In this document: positions 11,801-26,800 of the stretch, in pieces | Position numbering within the stretch: position 1 is the stretch's first letter | Layout: every line of letters starts with the position of its first letter | From: Quillaja saponaria | Taxonomy: Eukaryota; Streptophyta; Magnoliopsida; Fabales; Quillajaceae | Reading direction: 5' to 3' | DNA: 64,000 nt | NCBI GenBank assembly: GCA_029379385.1 | Contig: CM055607.1 | Location: 13,578,001 to 13,642,000 of the forward strand | The notes under the pieces: model-generated | What the model was told of the DNA's origin: nothing | Seen by the model: the letters and a program-made list of their open reading frames with translations, nothing else | Database searches by the model: none | Made by a program: the position numbers and the translations under genes

Positions 11801-14800
11801 TTAGTTGATATATCACGGACCTATATTTAGTTTGAGAACGTTTTAGGCAAATTCTTTATTTTCAGACCTTGTTTTCTGTGTTGAGTACTGCATATGCATA
11901 ATGTATGTCAATATGTAGCTATGACAAGTTAATGATATACTTGGTTGAAGCATTCCCAGCTTGTGAGAAATTGGGTCAGGGTAGTGATTTACAAATGTTA
12001 GTTGATTGTTACAAGGACCAGTGATGTGTCATTTATTTATAAGCCTTTTGCAGTGATGGTAATATTCTATAAATGGTACCATTTCTTTCTGCTTCCTAAT
12101 ATTTTAAACTAGAGCAGAAGAATGAGAGAGGTTCCTAAGGACATAGAGGAATTAATCAAAGGTTTTACCAAAATAGGCTCCTTTACTTTTATGCTGGATT
12201 GCAGAAAATCTCCAGCTTGGCCGAGTAATTATACTTGTATTGAATAATTCACGCAGACAAGAGAATAGAAAGATTGGGGTTAGCAGAAACCTGTCACTTA
12301 ATAGAGGAGATCCAAACTTCCTCTATGTGTAATCCCAGTTACATGGTCAAAGTCTTCATTAAAAAACTTAGTATATATGTCTCACATGTGGTAGCGTGGT
12401 GAAGTAGGAAATGGAGATATAGCTGTGGGTACATGCAGTGTAGCTGGCATATGCTAATTAAGAAATGTATGAATGTTTTATATGTTCGTATTTGTGCACA
12501 TGGTTTTTTGCGGTCATGTATGTATTTAATTTTTTAATGCAAAATAACACTGTAGGAGATTCGCTCTCATTGATGTAATCCACATGTTCTACACCTTAAA
12601 GACTAGATTAAATTCAAAGAAAGTTCACTTCTGACTCTTAGACACTTGAGAAAATTCTAAGGTTTCAACTAAGAAATACTTCTGAATATTAAAGCTTCCT
12701 TGCTACATTTCAAATAATTAAGATTTTGTCAGTGCCAAAAAAATGAGAGGGAGAAAAACCATTAAGTTAATTTGTAAAATTTGAAAAGAAAATTATTTAA
12801 CCCAATGTCCGTGATGCTAACTTTGAATAAATGTATCTTGTTTGTGTTTAAGACACAAAGAAGTACATATTTAACTCAAAATTTCCAGTTTTAAGTTGTA
12901 CACAAGCAGTAAAACTTCATTTTCCCATGTTGTGTAATCAGGACCATGCATATTTAAGTTGTATCATATGGAATCAAGGCTCTCATACAACAGTTTATTA
13001 ATTCAATTATTGTCATGGTTTACCAGGTTAAGCTCTGAAACATCTTATATATATATATATATATATCTGTATACAGATATTTGCTGTTTTAGTTATTTGT
13101 CTTCTTTTATCTGCCGTCATTATGTGATGTAAATATTTGTTGCATTTGTTACTATTCATTGTCTTTTAGATAACTTATTTGAACTATATCTGCATCAGCC
13201 CTGCTGTAGTTGCCAGGTGTGTGGCGCTTTTGAAACGTTACCTTTTAAGGTATGTACCTTAAATTTTGAAGTATACAAGATTACCCAACTCTGTATCTAT
13301 GAAACATCATCGAATGGCATCATAGAATATTTATTTGCTAGGGCTCATTCAGAATATATTTTTTGATGGGTTCCTGGAAGCTCTCCCTTTTTCTGAAATA
13401 GGGGACTAGAACCTTCCTTTATAGGATTGCATGTTAATCGAGAAACCATCTCTTATAGGTTTTTTCTTTTCGTAGATCATAATACATCCTTACTTTTTCC
13501 AGATACAAACCCAGTGAGGAGACATTACAACAGATAGATAGGTTTTGTTTGCACACAATCGCTGAATGTGACATTAACCCAAACCGGAGATTGTCACCAC
13601 GTTCACAATCTTCAAACCAACAAGCTGGTGCATCAACAACATCTACAAATGTATCTCCTTTGCCTGTATCTAGCTTTGCTTCTGAGGCACTCGTAAAATC
13701 CTTGCGTTATGTACGTTCCCTTGTGGCTCAACATATTCCAAGACGGTCACTCCCAACATTGTCATCTCTGCTGAGTAAATCCTTTAATAATCAATTAACT
13801 CCTGCAAGTATTCCAGAATCTTTAGAGAAGGATGCTATTGCTTTATGTGGGTCAAAGTTATTTAAAATCGAAACAGTTGATGAAAAGGAAAATATTGGAT
13901 TCATTTCCCATGATGTTCTAAAATGGCGCTGGCTTGGAAAAAATCAGACAATAGCAGTACCAGCTGAAAGGTAAATGATATATGTGTATTATTGCCTTTT
14001 GTCTTTGGACGGTCACAAAGGCTGCTTCCATTTTATGTAGTCTTTCTGCTATTTCCGTCATCTTATGTTGCTTAAATAATTTTCAATCAACTCAAGTGCT
14101 ACAATGTTTCTCACTGCAGTGATCGTGTTGTGAATCCCCAAAACATGAGAACACATAATTTCTTAGAAGTTGGTGCTGCAGCTCTACTTCTGGGAGATAT
14201 GGAAGCTAAGATGAAGGGTCAGCCATGGAAATATTTTGGAACTGATGATATGCCTTACCTTGATCAGCTGTTGCAGCCTTCTCCTGTAACACCAATTACT
14301 AATTCTGCATCTGCCCGTTCTCACCTGAGAGCAATAACAGCGTCTAAACGCTCTAGACCAGGTCCTCGTCAAATTTGGTATGTTCTTGTCTCTCAAATAG
14401 TTGCTTCAATATGTTTGCATTTTTTATGCGCCAAACAAATATTTCTCCATTTTGTTTGAGCATTTATATTTGGGTAAATTAGTATCAAGATGGTTCTATC
14501 CAAGAAGGGGTTGGTGACTCTTCCTGGGCGGTTGTTGGTCACATCGAATTCCTAAACCTGATTGATCTATGTAGATTGACATGACCTTGGTAGAGAACGG
14601 TTGGGCTTGTTTGGCCTGTTTCTCAAGTTGAGTTGTATTTGAAATAGATTCACGTAAATGGTTTTTTTCTTCAAATAAAGAGGTACTAACCAAACAGAGG
14701 GAAGAAAGCAATTCAAGGCAATAGTTACTTATCAGTTTTTCATGAAACCAGGAACCTACAGATAGAAAATATCGGTAGATGTATGATTTTCAGTTATAGA

Positions 14801-17800
14801 AAGAAAAAATTGAGATGTACTGAAACATACTATACGTTCATAAGATAATTGAGTGTTGTTCCAATTCAAGGAAAGTAAAGCATTCTAAGCTAAAGAAGTT
14901 GAAACAGAAGATCCTTATAGTATTCTTCCATTGTCAGCTAATCAATCAGAAATTCTTCTATTAACAGCTCAAATGATTGTTGAGATTTTTGCATCAGCAG
15001 AAGGACAAAATGTTACTTGGATTTTATTGCAATAGAACATGATTTGAATTGTGTATAACTGATAGTCCTATGCTCTTTTAGGAAGTACTCCTTGAGTAGT
15101 CCTTATTGGTGTAAGCTTTTTCACATTTTCGGTATTTCTTGGGTTTATTCGGGCTCTTTGTGTGAGTTTCTGATGACTTGACATCTCAGTTTTTGGGGGG
15201 AAAAAGAGGTTCAGTGTTTGTAGTGATGTGCTCTCTTTGCAGTGACTTAGGGGAGTTTGGTTGGCATGTAATGCAAGGATTTTCCATGATTGTCATCTTC
15301 CATGGTATCTTCTTTGGGATATATATATTTTTTTGCTTCTCTTTGGTGTTTTGCTTCAGGAGTTTTTCAGGGATTCTTTTTAGTAGATATGCAGCGCGAT
15401 TGGCAATTATTATTGTTTTAAGCTTGCATTTTTATTTATCATTTCTATTTTTGTTTTAGAGGACTTCTTGTCCTCTCCTGTACTCCTTTCTTTCTTAATG
15501 AAAATTTTTTTTCTTTCAAAAAAAATATTCTGTATAATATCTTGTAACTAACTAGTTTTCTTGATGTGATTGTTCTGAATCTTGCTCTTTCAACAGGGAG
15601 GATTCTCCTGTTAGTACATTCCGTCCGCGCGCTCGGCCACTCTTCCAATATCGTCATTACAGGTAAATAATGGGATTAAGAATTCTAATCATAGGTATCT
15701 TTGTGTTATATATATATATATATATATTCCCTTCATCCCAAAATAAATGTTACTCTCTTACCTTTCTTTTTCCTGGGTATGAAACCAGTCTGTATAAGTC
15801 TAAATTACTAATACGTATATACTTTTCCACGTTGCACTTTCAGTTATATTGAAATCTCTTGGCGGCAAAGCTCCATTATCAATTTTAATTAAGTGATGGG
15901 CAATTTTATGAAATCGGTACCAATCTAGTACTTCCTGAAAATCAGCATTTCCTCTAAAGACTCTGTAAAACATGTCTTATGCCAAAAATTAATGGCTTGA
16001 CAATAGCTTAGCGGCACATTTTTCCTATTTGCTTTATTTTTATTTTTGTTTATAGAAGGGGCTCTATTTTCCCTCCTGCCCTTCTTATGTATGCCCCCCC
16101 CCCCCCCCATTGTTTGATATAATTGTGAGGTTATTCTTCTTGTGACCTGCACCACGCTGTTCAACTTGTGGAGTGCATCTTGCTCTTCTATTGCTACAAC
16201 TTCTTCTTTTTCTTTAGCTGTTTATCAAAAAAGTTTTCTTCTAATCTGATGTGAGGATCTGGATTTGCAGTGGCTACTCTTTTTCTAAATTTATTTATGA
16301 GCATGGTGCTTAAAGTAAAAAGTTGTTTCTACTTTCTAAAACAAAACACTGTTTGCTGCTTATGTTTTATGGACTAAAAAATGAATTATTATTTTTATAT
16401 ATTGTATTCTGGTAATTTAGACATATTGCTCTCCTTTTGTCTCACAAATTGTTCTTTATGTAACCAGTGAACAACAACCTTTGCGATTGAATCCTGCAGA
16501 GGTATGTGAGGTTATTGCTGCAGTTTGCTCGGATATATCTTCACTGAACAGCAATGCCATGACAGTATCATCTAGATTAACTAATGGAAGTGGAAATCCA
16601 TCAATGGATGTGGCTGTTAGCGTCCTTATTAAGCTGGTTATTGACATGTATGTTTCAATGCATTTCCTTTCTGGTATTTTTCATTCATTCTTGAACACCA
16701 GATCTCTCCCTCCCTAGATACACACACATTGAGTCACATACATGATCTGGTCCAGAAATAAATTGTGTGAAATTTCATGCATTCCCCCACCTTCCTCCCT
16801 CTCAACATGGCTTGTTACAGTTAATTGAAGATAACCAGAAAGAGGAAGTGGCTTCAATTTAATAGATGCATTATATAATTGAAGATAACCAGTGCCCTTT
16901 TGTGTGTATATAGTGAATATGATTGATTTATAGATGGTAAAAGTGTTTCAATTATATTTTCATTTTTGACAGTAAATTTCTTCTTGTCTTGAACCTTGTA
17001 TATTTCTGTTTGCTCACCGTTATAGTTCTTTTGCACCAATAATGTGCACAACATTGAATTGTATAATGATTAGAAGAAATTGGCCAATGCTATATCAACT
17101 CGTAGTGCTTTCATTGGTGGGAGGCAAATTATAGATGCTGTCTTAATTGCGAATGAAGTGGTGAATGATGTTAGGAAGAAGAAGGGCATTGTTTTGAAAC
17201 TAGACTTTGGGAGGGCTTACAATCATGTTAGTTGGGGTTTCCTTGATAGGTCGTGGAGGGAAAGAAGTTTAACTCTAGATTGAGGTAGTAGATGACTAGT
17301 TGCTTATCGATTGTTGTCTTTTCTGTTATTGTAAATGGAGGACCTAAGAGCTAGATCAAGGGATCTGTGCCTAAGGGGATACTTTGTCTCCTTCCTTGTT
17401 TACTCTGATTGTTGATGTCTTGAGTCAGATGATTTAGAGGGGATTGATAGAGGTGATGTTCATGGTTTGCAGGTGGGGTTTGAGGAGGTGAGTGTGTCTC
17501 ACACTCAGTTGCAGATGATACCATTCTTTTTCTGTATGATGATTGGCATAGCTTTTCCAATGTTTTAACTCTTTTTGCAATTTTTTGAGAAAGTGCCTAG
17601 TTTAAGAGTCTACATATCTAAGTGGTATGGTGTTATTCATGTTGATTGTCAAGTTTTGTCTTCTCTTGCTTCTTTGGCTGGTTGTGTTATTTTTTAATTG
17701 GCCTATGACGTATCTAGGAGTCCATTTAGGTGGTAACCACGTTCTGCAGCCTTTTAGGATCCTGTAATTAATAAGATTTTAGGCGGCTGGATGGTTGGGA

Positions 17801-20800
17801 GGGGGCTATTTTCTCACTGGGTGGTTGGATAACTCTGTTACAAGCTTTTTTTTTTTTCTAGTGGTCCTCTATGTTAGCTCTTTTTGATTGATCCCCTCGG
17901 TGTTGCTGAGATAATCGAGAAGATCGGTCTGAAGATAGAGAGAGTGAGATCATTTGGTTTGTTGGGTTGTTTTCTGTAGGATGGTTTGGGTTTAGGTAAG
18001 TTGGTGTCCAAAAATATTTCTCTAGTGGGCAAGTGGTTATGGCAGTTTCTTTTGGAACCTGACTCTCTTTGGCATAGGGTGATAGGAAGCAAGTACATTC
18101 TATGTCAGAACGGGTGGGATGCCAAGGTCGGCACTAGTGTCTCACATGCTAGCTATTGGAAATCCATTTCTAAGATTTTTCCCCCATTTTTTTCTTTCCT
18201 CGGATATAAGGTTGGGGATGGGTCCCGAATCTGGTTTTGGTGGGAAAAGGGATACTCCTTTTTTAGTCTTTTTTCCTAGGTTATATCATTTGACGCTCCC
18301 ATTGTTTATAATTTGGAGGGTTTGATGATTCTCTGGAACTTACATTTCTTTAGATATCCAAATGATAGAAGGCTATGGATCTACTTTCGCTTCTAAATAT
18401 TCTTGATTCGATTCAAATCACTATGAAATATGACAGTAGACTTGGACCTTAAGATAGTTTGGGGGTGTTTTCTTGGAATCTTTCCTTAGTTATCTAGTTC
18501 GTGACCCATTCTACTGGTTTCCTTCTTGTTAATTCCATTTGGAAGGCTAAAGTTTCCTCAAAGGTCAAGGCTTATGTGTTTTCGGCTGTATTGAAACTGA
18601 TCAATACCAATAAGTTGTTGAAGGTGCATAGACCTGATAAGGCTCTTTCCCCACGTGTGTATTATGTGCTACCACAGTTGTTATGGGTATGTCCAAAAGT
18701 TCAAAGGCTACTTTGTTGATTAGATTTAGGGGCTTTGGGCATAAGAAGAAAGGGAAGGTTCTTTGGAGAGTTGCCGTGTTCACTGTAGCTTGGTGCATAT
18801 GGCTGGAAAGGAATTCAAGGATCAATATTTAACATTGCAGCTGCTTTGGGATAAAGTTGTTTTCTTCGTTTCTTTATGGGCTTCTGCTTCAGAGGTCTTT
18901 TTAGTAGTTTCTTTAGCTGATATCAAATGGGTATTTTGTATTGAATTTATTTTTTCTTTCCACTATTTCACTTTCTTAAAAGAGGATTTCTTGTTGTCCT
19001 TGTTGTACTCTACTTCCTCCTTATTGATATATTCCTTTTATAAAAAAAAAGAACAGAAAAGAAAATTGGCCATATCATTTGCAGTCAATGAACTTACAAT
19101 TATTAGACTGGAATTTCTTTCGGTCTTCACCATTGATCAATTGCTAAGAGTCTAGATATGACAATCTGATTAGTATGCAAACTATTGTTGAGGATATTCT
19201 GCCTTATTCTTAATATATCACAAGGCATCTTTTGTGGTATGAATATTGTTGTATGTCATCACTTATATGGTTTAGATCATCAATTGCCTAGACATAATAC
19301 TTACTGAGTGAAGAAGAATTTAGGTGTGTTACAATCAGTGAAGATGCATTAAAATATTTTAGTGTGTCATCACATATTTGGTATTTAAAGGTTTAGTCTC
19401 AATTTCCTGCCCATTCACTGATTGAACTTGTCCGCTGTCTCATGTTAGAGTCTTCTGTTATTATATGGTTCTGTAAGTTGACATGAGAAGCATTCAAAAT
19501 ATTTTGTAGGTATGTTTTGGATTCTCGGACAGCTGCTCCTCTCACTCTGTCTATGCTTGAGGTAGTACATCGATTAAGTATTGTTTTTCTATGTTGACAA
19601 ATTGGGAATATTTTTAGTTTCTTTTATAATAATTAATTTAATTTCTAAAATTTCTTTCAGGAAATGCTTAGTTCTCCAAGAACAGCTTGCAGGGTTCGTG
19701 CTTTTGATTTGATTCTAAACCTCGGGGTTCATGCTCATTTATTAGAGCCAATGATTACTGATGATGCTTCCACAATTGAAGAGGAATATTCGCAAGAAGC
19801 CTATTTTGATAGTGAAGCTCAACTTATGGCCCAAGTAAAGAGAAATGGAAATTCTCATAAGAAGTTGGACACTTCCTTGGCACTTGATAATTTTGAATCT
19901 TGGATTTTGAACATTTTATATGAGATACTGCTTCTTCTTGTTCAGGTAGAACTCATTCTCCATTGTCTTTTGACAAAAAGTTGGCCTCTGAAGAACTCAT
20001 CTGTAGGACTTTTTTTTTCTTAAGCATTTTTCTTAAGGGGAGGAATTTAACTTCCTTTAGAGGTAAGATGATGTTGGATAATCCTTGTATTTCAGGAACT
20101 ATGGTTGTCTAAAATAGCTAGTGTTATGTTAAACGAAAAGAAGAGTTGGTTTTACTATTTTAAAATAACAAAAAGAGGTTAGTTTGTTTTCTGGATGGTG
20201 CTGTAAAGGAAATTTAGGGCCTTTAGGTGTAGGACTTAAGAGGGAGAGAAGGTCCGAGAGCATGTGGTTAATGGTTGATTTATGTTATGACAGAAGAGCA
20301 CTGTTTTTAGAAATATAAATGGCTGGGTTAGCTCCAAGTCAGGTGCTTTTTATTCCATGAAAAGTACCTGGAAAGTGTTTTTGATATTTTTGGTGTCTAT
20401 TTGCATTAAGAAACTGTGGGCTTCTGAGGGTTTTGTATATTATGATTTTTAGAGTGGATAGAGGCTGGAAGGATATTTTGTATGACTGAATTTTTTTAAA
20501 ATAGATGACTAGGAAGGAAACTTAGAAAGGATTAGGAAATATTTGGGGATCTTACTAAAAGAAATTCTATACCTGCTGAGCTATTATTAATCAGAAGCTC
20601 TTATTTATATATCCTTTGTTAAGTTCCTAGACTCAATAAATCAAAGACTTTTATTGACATAATGGTATCTGAATAGTACTCCAGTTAGTCTTGAATAAAG
20701 GCACTTCTTACAAGTAAGCTGACTAAATGGTCTTACAGTCAAATAATGATTCAAAATACCCTCTGGTGGAGAATTTTTAGATTTATTCAAATTTTTGGAT

Positions 20801-23800
20801 GTGCGAAATTATGTAGAATATTATCCTCAAAGATGCCACAAAATTCTTATGGCTCTGGTGGTCAATACACTCATATCTGCCTCTAAATTCTTAGCTATCG
20901 CTCCCCAAGTCATTAAAATTTAAGAAACATGATTTCAAAAAGTGCAATGTGGTCATGTATTTTCTGTGGTTATTAGAATACAGAAATTGGAGTTTACTTT
21001 GTTATGTCCATATCAAAGTTGGTGTTTTGGAATAGGGTTGAGGGATTTCAAATGGATATGCCATGATAATATAACAATATCTTGGGCTGTTTCTTGGGAT
21101 AATCTAGAAAAGGAAAGTTTCACCAGTTATCTATGTTAGAAGATTTCTTTCAACTGTGATATTGCCTTCATTTCTCTCTCTTAATAAGCTTCCTTTACTT
21201 GGAAAAAAAGGTTGTTTGTGTTAGAGTGTTTAGCTTAAGGATTTAGGATAATTTACAATCCACCATAGTATACGAGGACATTTATTAAGAGATCAGTGGT
21301 TGAAGTCTTAATAACCCTCTTTTTATTATTTGTTTTGCCTGTTAGCTTGATATGTGTTGACCTGTTCACTATCGGATCAAGATTTTGGATAATCCAACAG
21401 TTTGTTCTCGTAACTCTTAACATCTCTTTTTTTAGCAGATTGAAGAGAAGGAGGAATCTGTCTGGGCATCTGCACTAAGCTGTTTACTATATTTTGTCTG
21501 TGACAGAGGAAAAATCTGGAGAAACCGATTGAAAGGTCTTGACATAAGGGTAACTACAGTTTACTCTTATGATACCCTCATGGAAATACTTTTTTCTTCT
21601 CTTTTTTTGGGTGGGGATGGGGGATATAAACTGCTAGTAAGGGTTGTTTCATGGTGAAGAGTTGAAGAATTTGATTTCTTTCTGTTGAACAAGTGTTTCA
21701 TTTAAGAAAACAACTAAGATATGGATGGGAGATATTATGTATATAAAATTGATAAAGGACACATCAAAAAAGGGGAGGGGGGATTAATTAAGTGAAAGGA
21801 AAATGAAAGCAAAACAAAGGCATCATCCATTGAGAGGATGAGGAGCTTCAGCAAAAGCTCAAGCTGAAAGGAGTTATTTTTTATTTGAAAATCCAATTGG
21901 AAGACATTTCTGTGGATGGTATTGCATGAATATCGATTTCCAAATGATATGTTAGTCATCCAAGTTGTTAAATAGTCATATTTCTATTGATAATGCACAG
22001 TTAAACTGTTGTGTTGGATGCCTATATATATTTCTTGTGTGCCTACTGTGGTACTTTTCCCTGATTTACGTTGAAAGCAACTAGTAATATCCAGGTGTCT
22101 ATTAAGCAAGAAATGATTCTAAAATCGATCATATATTGCTCTCTTTATCTCTCCCCCTTCTCTGCCTGAGGATCATAATTTGTTAAGAGTATATAACTAA
22201 ATTTAAAAGGTGGACCTGTCGTGCAAGATGTTCTAATAAATGAGAATCAATTTGCTGAAAACTCTTTCCCAAATTGCCTTATACTAAAGGTTCTTTGACA
22301 TTAAACCGCACAAACAAACACTAAACTATTTCCTAAATTGCCTTTTACTGCAAGTCTTCCCTTTCCCTTCCCGGGTCTTCCACAAGAAACACAAAACAAA
22401 AATGTTGAAAAGAAATGAAATCTTCTAACTAGAACCTTAACTGTTAATTTTCTTGGCACTGTCATACCTAGTTGCCCACTATGACAGTTCACCTCCCATT
22501 TTAGGCCACAGTTAGGCTATCAATTTAAATGGAGTAGTTCACGCATCTTGTTTAATTATATGGAGCATGCCCTATCAAGTTTAATTCTTTTAATGATCAT
22601 TATTGTGCTTTATTTGAATGCAGTTATGATTCTTAGATTTTTAATTTTTAATTATGTCCTTTTTATTTGTAGGTTATCAAGGCACTTCTGGAAACTAGCA
22701 GGGTGAATTCTTGGGCAGAATTAGTTCATTGTAAGCTTATTTCCATGTTAACCAACATGTTTTACGAAGTTCCAGATGAAGCTACTGAGGATATTTCAAG
22801 TTCACCAAAGTTTCTTGTAGACCAACTTAATCAGATTGGTGGAGTTGATTTTATTTTTCTTGAGGTATATGTATATCTTTGTAAAGAATTAAGAAGCTTT
22901 ATAGGCTGTATGATAGGTAGATAGAAAAGTAGCCTTTGACATGGACATTTTTCTTCAATAGCTAGCATATTATTGTCTATATGGAAAATACTGTATGAGA
23001 AATATAAGACAGGGATATGTTCTAAAATGATAACTGCATGGGGACAAACATCCTCTCTTAGTATGGCCAGAAGATTACTGAGTATCATATGTCATTAAAA
23101 AATTATAGTTGACTCTGGTCCTTTCATTCATGATACAAGTAGGCTTACAGAACTGATTTGATTGTTTGGTGAGGTCAATGTGATTGTGTCTCAAAATCAA
23201 AGCTCATTTTTGTGTCTTGTAATTTTGATTATATATGTTATGCTGAGTCAATTTCTCTTCTTTTGTCATTATTAAGGTTTTAAGTTACAAAAAAACTCAT
23301 CTTATCCATTTGTCCTTATTTTTTCTCCTTCTGCAGTATTCCCTTGCAAACTCAAGGGAGGAGAGACGGAATCTGTATTTGGTGATCTTCGACTATGTTT
23401 TGTATCAAATAAATGAAACATGCATAGGTACAGGGGTAAATGAATATAGTGATGATGAGATTCAACCTCTTGCTGCGCTGCTTGCCCAGGCAGATGCACC
23501 TGAGGCATTTTACATTTCTGTTAAGCTTGGGGTAGAAGGCATTGGGGAGATATTGAGAAGATCAATCTCATCTGCATTGTCCAAATATCCCAACAGTGAA
23601 CGATTAAATATGGTAATTTCATAAGTCTGTTTGTGTTGTGCATTCTTGCAAATTTTGATCAATATATTTGTTGGTTTATGGTGAATGATGATGTTATTTT
23701 GGTAGATTCATCAACAATTATGCGCTTTCCAGATCCCTAAGTATATATTAAGTCTCTCTTTTTCATTTTTTGGTGGGGGTGGTGGTTGGATTTGACTTGA

Positions 23801-26800
23801 CAATCCTTCCATGATTCTTTTATCTTCCTAAATGCGGCTAGGTCACAAATTGTTGCAGTTCAATGAGTTGGATGTTTAAATTGATGAAGTTTAACTAAGG
23901 TTGAAGATTTTGCACGACAACTGTTTTGTAAAGACCACCAAGTTGTCATCATTTCCATTTTGTAATCCTACTTTTAACTTGCTTTTTTTTTTTTTTTTTT
24001 TAATTAGCTATATAGTTGGCTTTTAAAACGTGATGCATATATGTTTGCCATAATCTGATGTTTCTTTTTTTCCTATATTTTCTTTCAAATCTTTGCAGCT
24101 CTTGGAGGTTGTGGCAGAGAAGTTTGATACAATAATTAGTTCATTTACTCATCTGGATAAAGAGTTCTCCCATTTGATACAGATAACTAAATCTTACAAG
24201 ATTTTAGAAAACATAGAAGGTGCAGGTCTAAGAAACGGTGTTGGCCCTAAAGCAAAGCTCTCGTGGGCCACTTTACATTCACTTCTTCATTCAGAAAGGA
24301 TAGCTTACCGTCGGAATGGATACATCTGGTTGGGGGATCTGCTTATTGCAGAGATTAGTGGGGAAAGGGATGCAGGTATCTGGTCAAATGTCGAACAGTT
24401 GCAGAAGAATATTGCTCGTGCTGGAATTCAGGGTTCTTCAGATACTTTCGATGTTCCATTGCCCATTTCGCTTATGTGTGGACTTTTGAAGTCAAAACAC
24501 AACTTCATTAGGTGGGGCTTCCTGTTTGTTCTTGAAAGGCTTCTTATGCGATGCAAATTTTTGTTAGATGAGAATGAAATGAAGGAATCAAGTAGCAATG
24601 ATGTTGGGCGTGTGCTGGAAAATAGTCGTCTTGATAAAGCTAATGCTGTGATAGACATAATGAGCTGTGCTTTGTCCTTGGTATTTCAGATAAACGAAAC
24701 AGACCGCATCAATATTCTGAAGGTAATTGATGGTGAATTCATAAAACCTTTTAGCTTGACGTCCTGAACATAAGAGTAATAAATATGATTTACGAGCATG
24801 TTCAACCACAAATATGCCAAAATTTCAGCTAATAACTATGTAGGTGCCAGAAAAAACTCATCTCACCTTTTTCTTTAGGAAAACTAAACCCTTTTGTTTT
24901 CTTGACCAGACATTATTGTGTAATGGGGGAATTTCGAACATACTAAGTTCCCTAAAGTTTCTGTTACAGGTCATCAATAAACTGTTAATATGGCTGGCTG
25001 GCATTATAGTGTTTGAACTGTTTATATTTTGAAGTAGGTTTATCAGTGTATTGTTTCTGTTGAGGACCCCCTTTTTTTCAATTAAATTACTTACAAGTAA
25101 AGATATTGTATACTTTTTAAAGTAGTTTGTTGGCTACATTGGAGAGTTTATGCATGTCATATTCTATTATTCTTATAGATTTTATTTTTTTTTCATGTTT
25201 TTTGAGAATGTATGTTACACCTGTTTCACTCAATTCTTTCCTGTTTCTAAACAGATGTGTGACATACTATTCTCTCAGTTATGCCTGAGAGTTCCTCCTG
25301 TAACCTCAATGCCATTTGGAGATGATATGCAACATAGTAAAGTTTCGAGTTGTATGAGCGAAAACAAAAAGATCCATGGTGATGATCCTGCCCACAAACA
25401 AGATACTTGGTACTGGGATGAGTTTAAGGAAGAAGCTGACAGAAGATCCAGCTATATCAATAACAATTCTCTGGACCATAGAACATCTTCAATGGCTGCA
25501 CTTCTTCTCCAAGGACAGGCCATTGTCCCTATGCAGTTAGTTGCACGTGTTCCTGCTGCATTGCTCTATTGGCCATTAATTCAACTGGCTGGAGCAGCAA
25601 CAGACAATATTGCTTTAGGTGTTGCTGTTGGAAGCAAAGGGAGAGGGAACCTCCCTGGTTCTACATCTGATATTCGGGCTACCCTTCTCTTACTTCTAAT
25701 TGGTAAATGCACCGCGGATCCTGCTGCTTTCCAGGAAGTTGGTTTGGAACAGTTTTTTAGGTGATTCCACATATCTATACTCCTGGTAAATTTGTATCCT
25801 ATCATTTATACATGTGCACGTAAAGCATCAATACACTTTTCGATTTTGGCAGGGAGCTTTTGGATGATACAGATTCAAGGGTTGCATATTATTCTTCAGC
25901 TTTTCTTCTGAAGGCAAACATTATTAATTTTTCCTTTAATTTTTCTAATTTACTAGTAATGAACATGTTTACACTATGGTACCCAAATTTCTGTCATTAA
26001 GAACAACTTTTTGTTACTACAGCGGATGATGACAGAGAAACCCGAAAAATACCAACACATGCTCCAGAATCTTGTTGTTAGAGCACAACAGGTACACCTC
26101 TTTTTAGTGGTTTGCTTGAAGTTCCACATTTACACTTATGATGAATACTGAGGTTAAGAGTATATCTCTACTTGTGCACAAATATTTAACTTTTTAGGAT
26201 GAGTTTCCAACCATTCAAATTTTGCATTTGCTAAACAAATAATTGATAAGTTGTGATATTTATAGAGCATGCTTAAGGGCAATGGATATATCTATGTAGA
26301 AGTGGTATGATTCTAGAGAATCTGAGAGCACGCATACAGACAGTGAAGTCAGTTTTCAATGAAGTTTTTTCTTTTAATGTGAGAAAAGAAATTGAATTAA
26401 GATGGCGAGAAAGTAAAAGAGAGAACAAGGATCCTCCTGTGAAAAACAGAAGTTTAAAAACCTGGAATTCTAAAGGAGAAGAGCTCGCCAATTGCACTGC
26501 ATATCAAGCAAAGAAACCCTCTAAAAGCACCTGCAGCACCAAAGGTAAGTCAACACACCAATCCCTAATAAAATGAGTAGGAAGATAGCCAATCCGATGA
26601 AAGCCTTTCATACTACCAAATTGGCGCAGAAAAGGTGCACCAGCCACAAAGATTTAGCATCCGTATTCCTTCCAAAACCACTAAACCAGATCATCAAAAA
26701 GGTCAGCAAAGAATTTGGGCAAAGCAACATGACCAAAGATATTGAAGAGCCTATACCAAAGAGAGTCTAAGCTAGTGAGTAATGAATAGAGACATGCTTA

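Noticed and set aside
26273..26770. Open stretches on both strands in intron 16 of the unknown-function gene
   Set aside because: They look TE-like in length, but no conserved motif of LINE, copia, gypsy or hAT could be placed in either orientation, and the host protein is complete without them.
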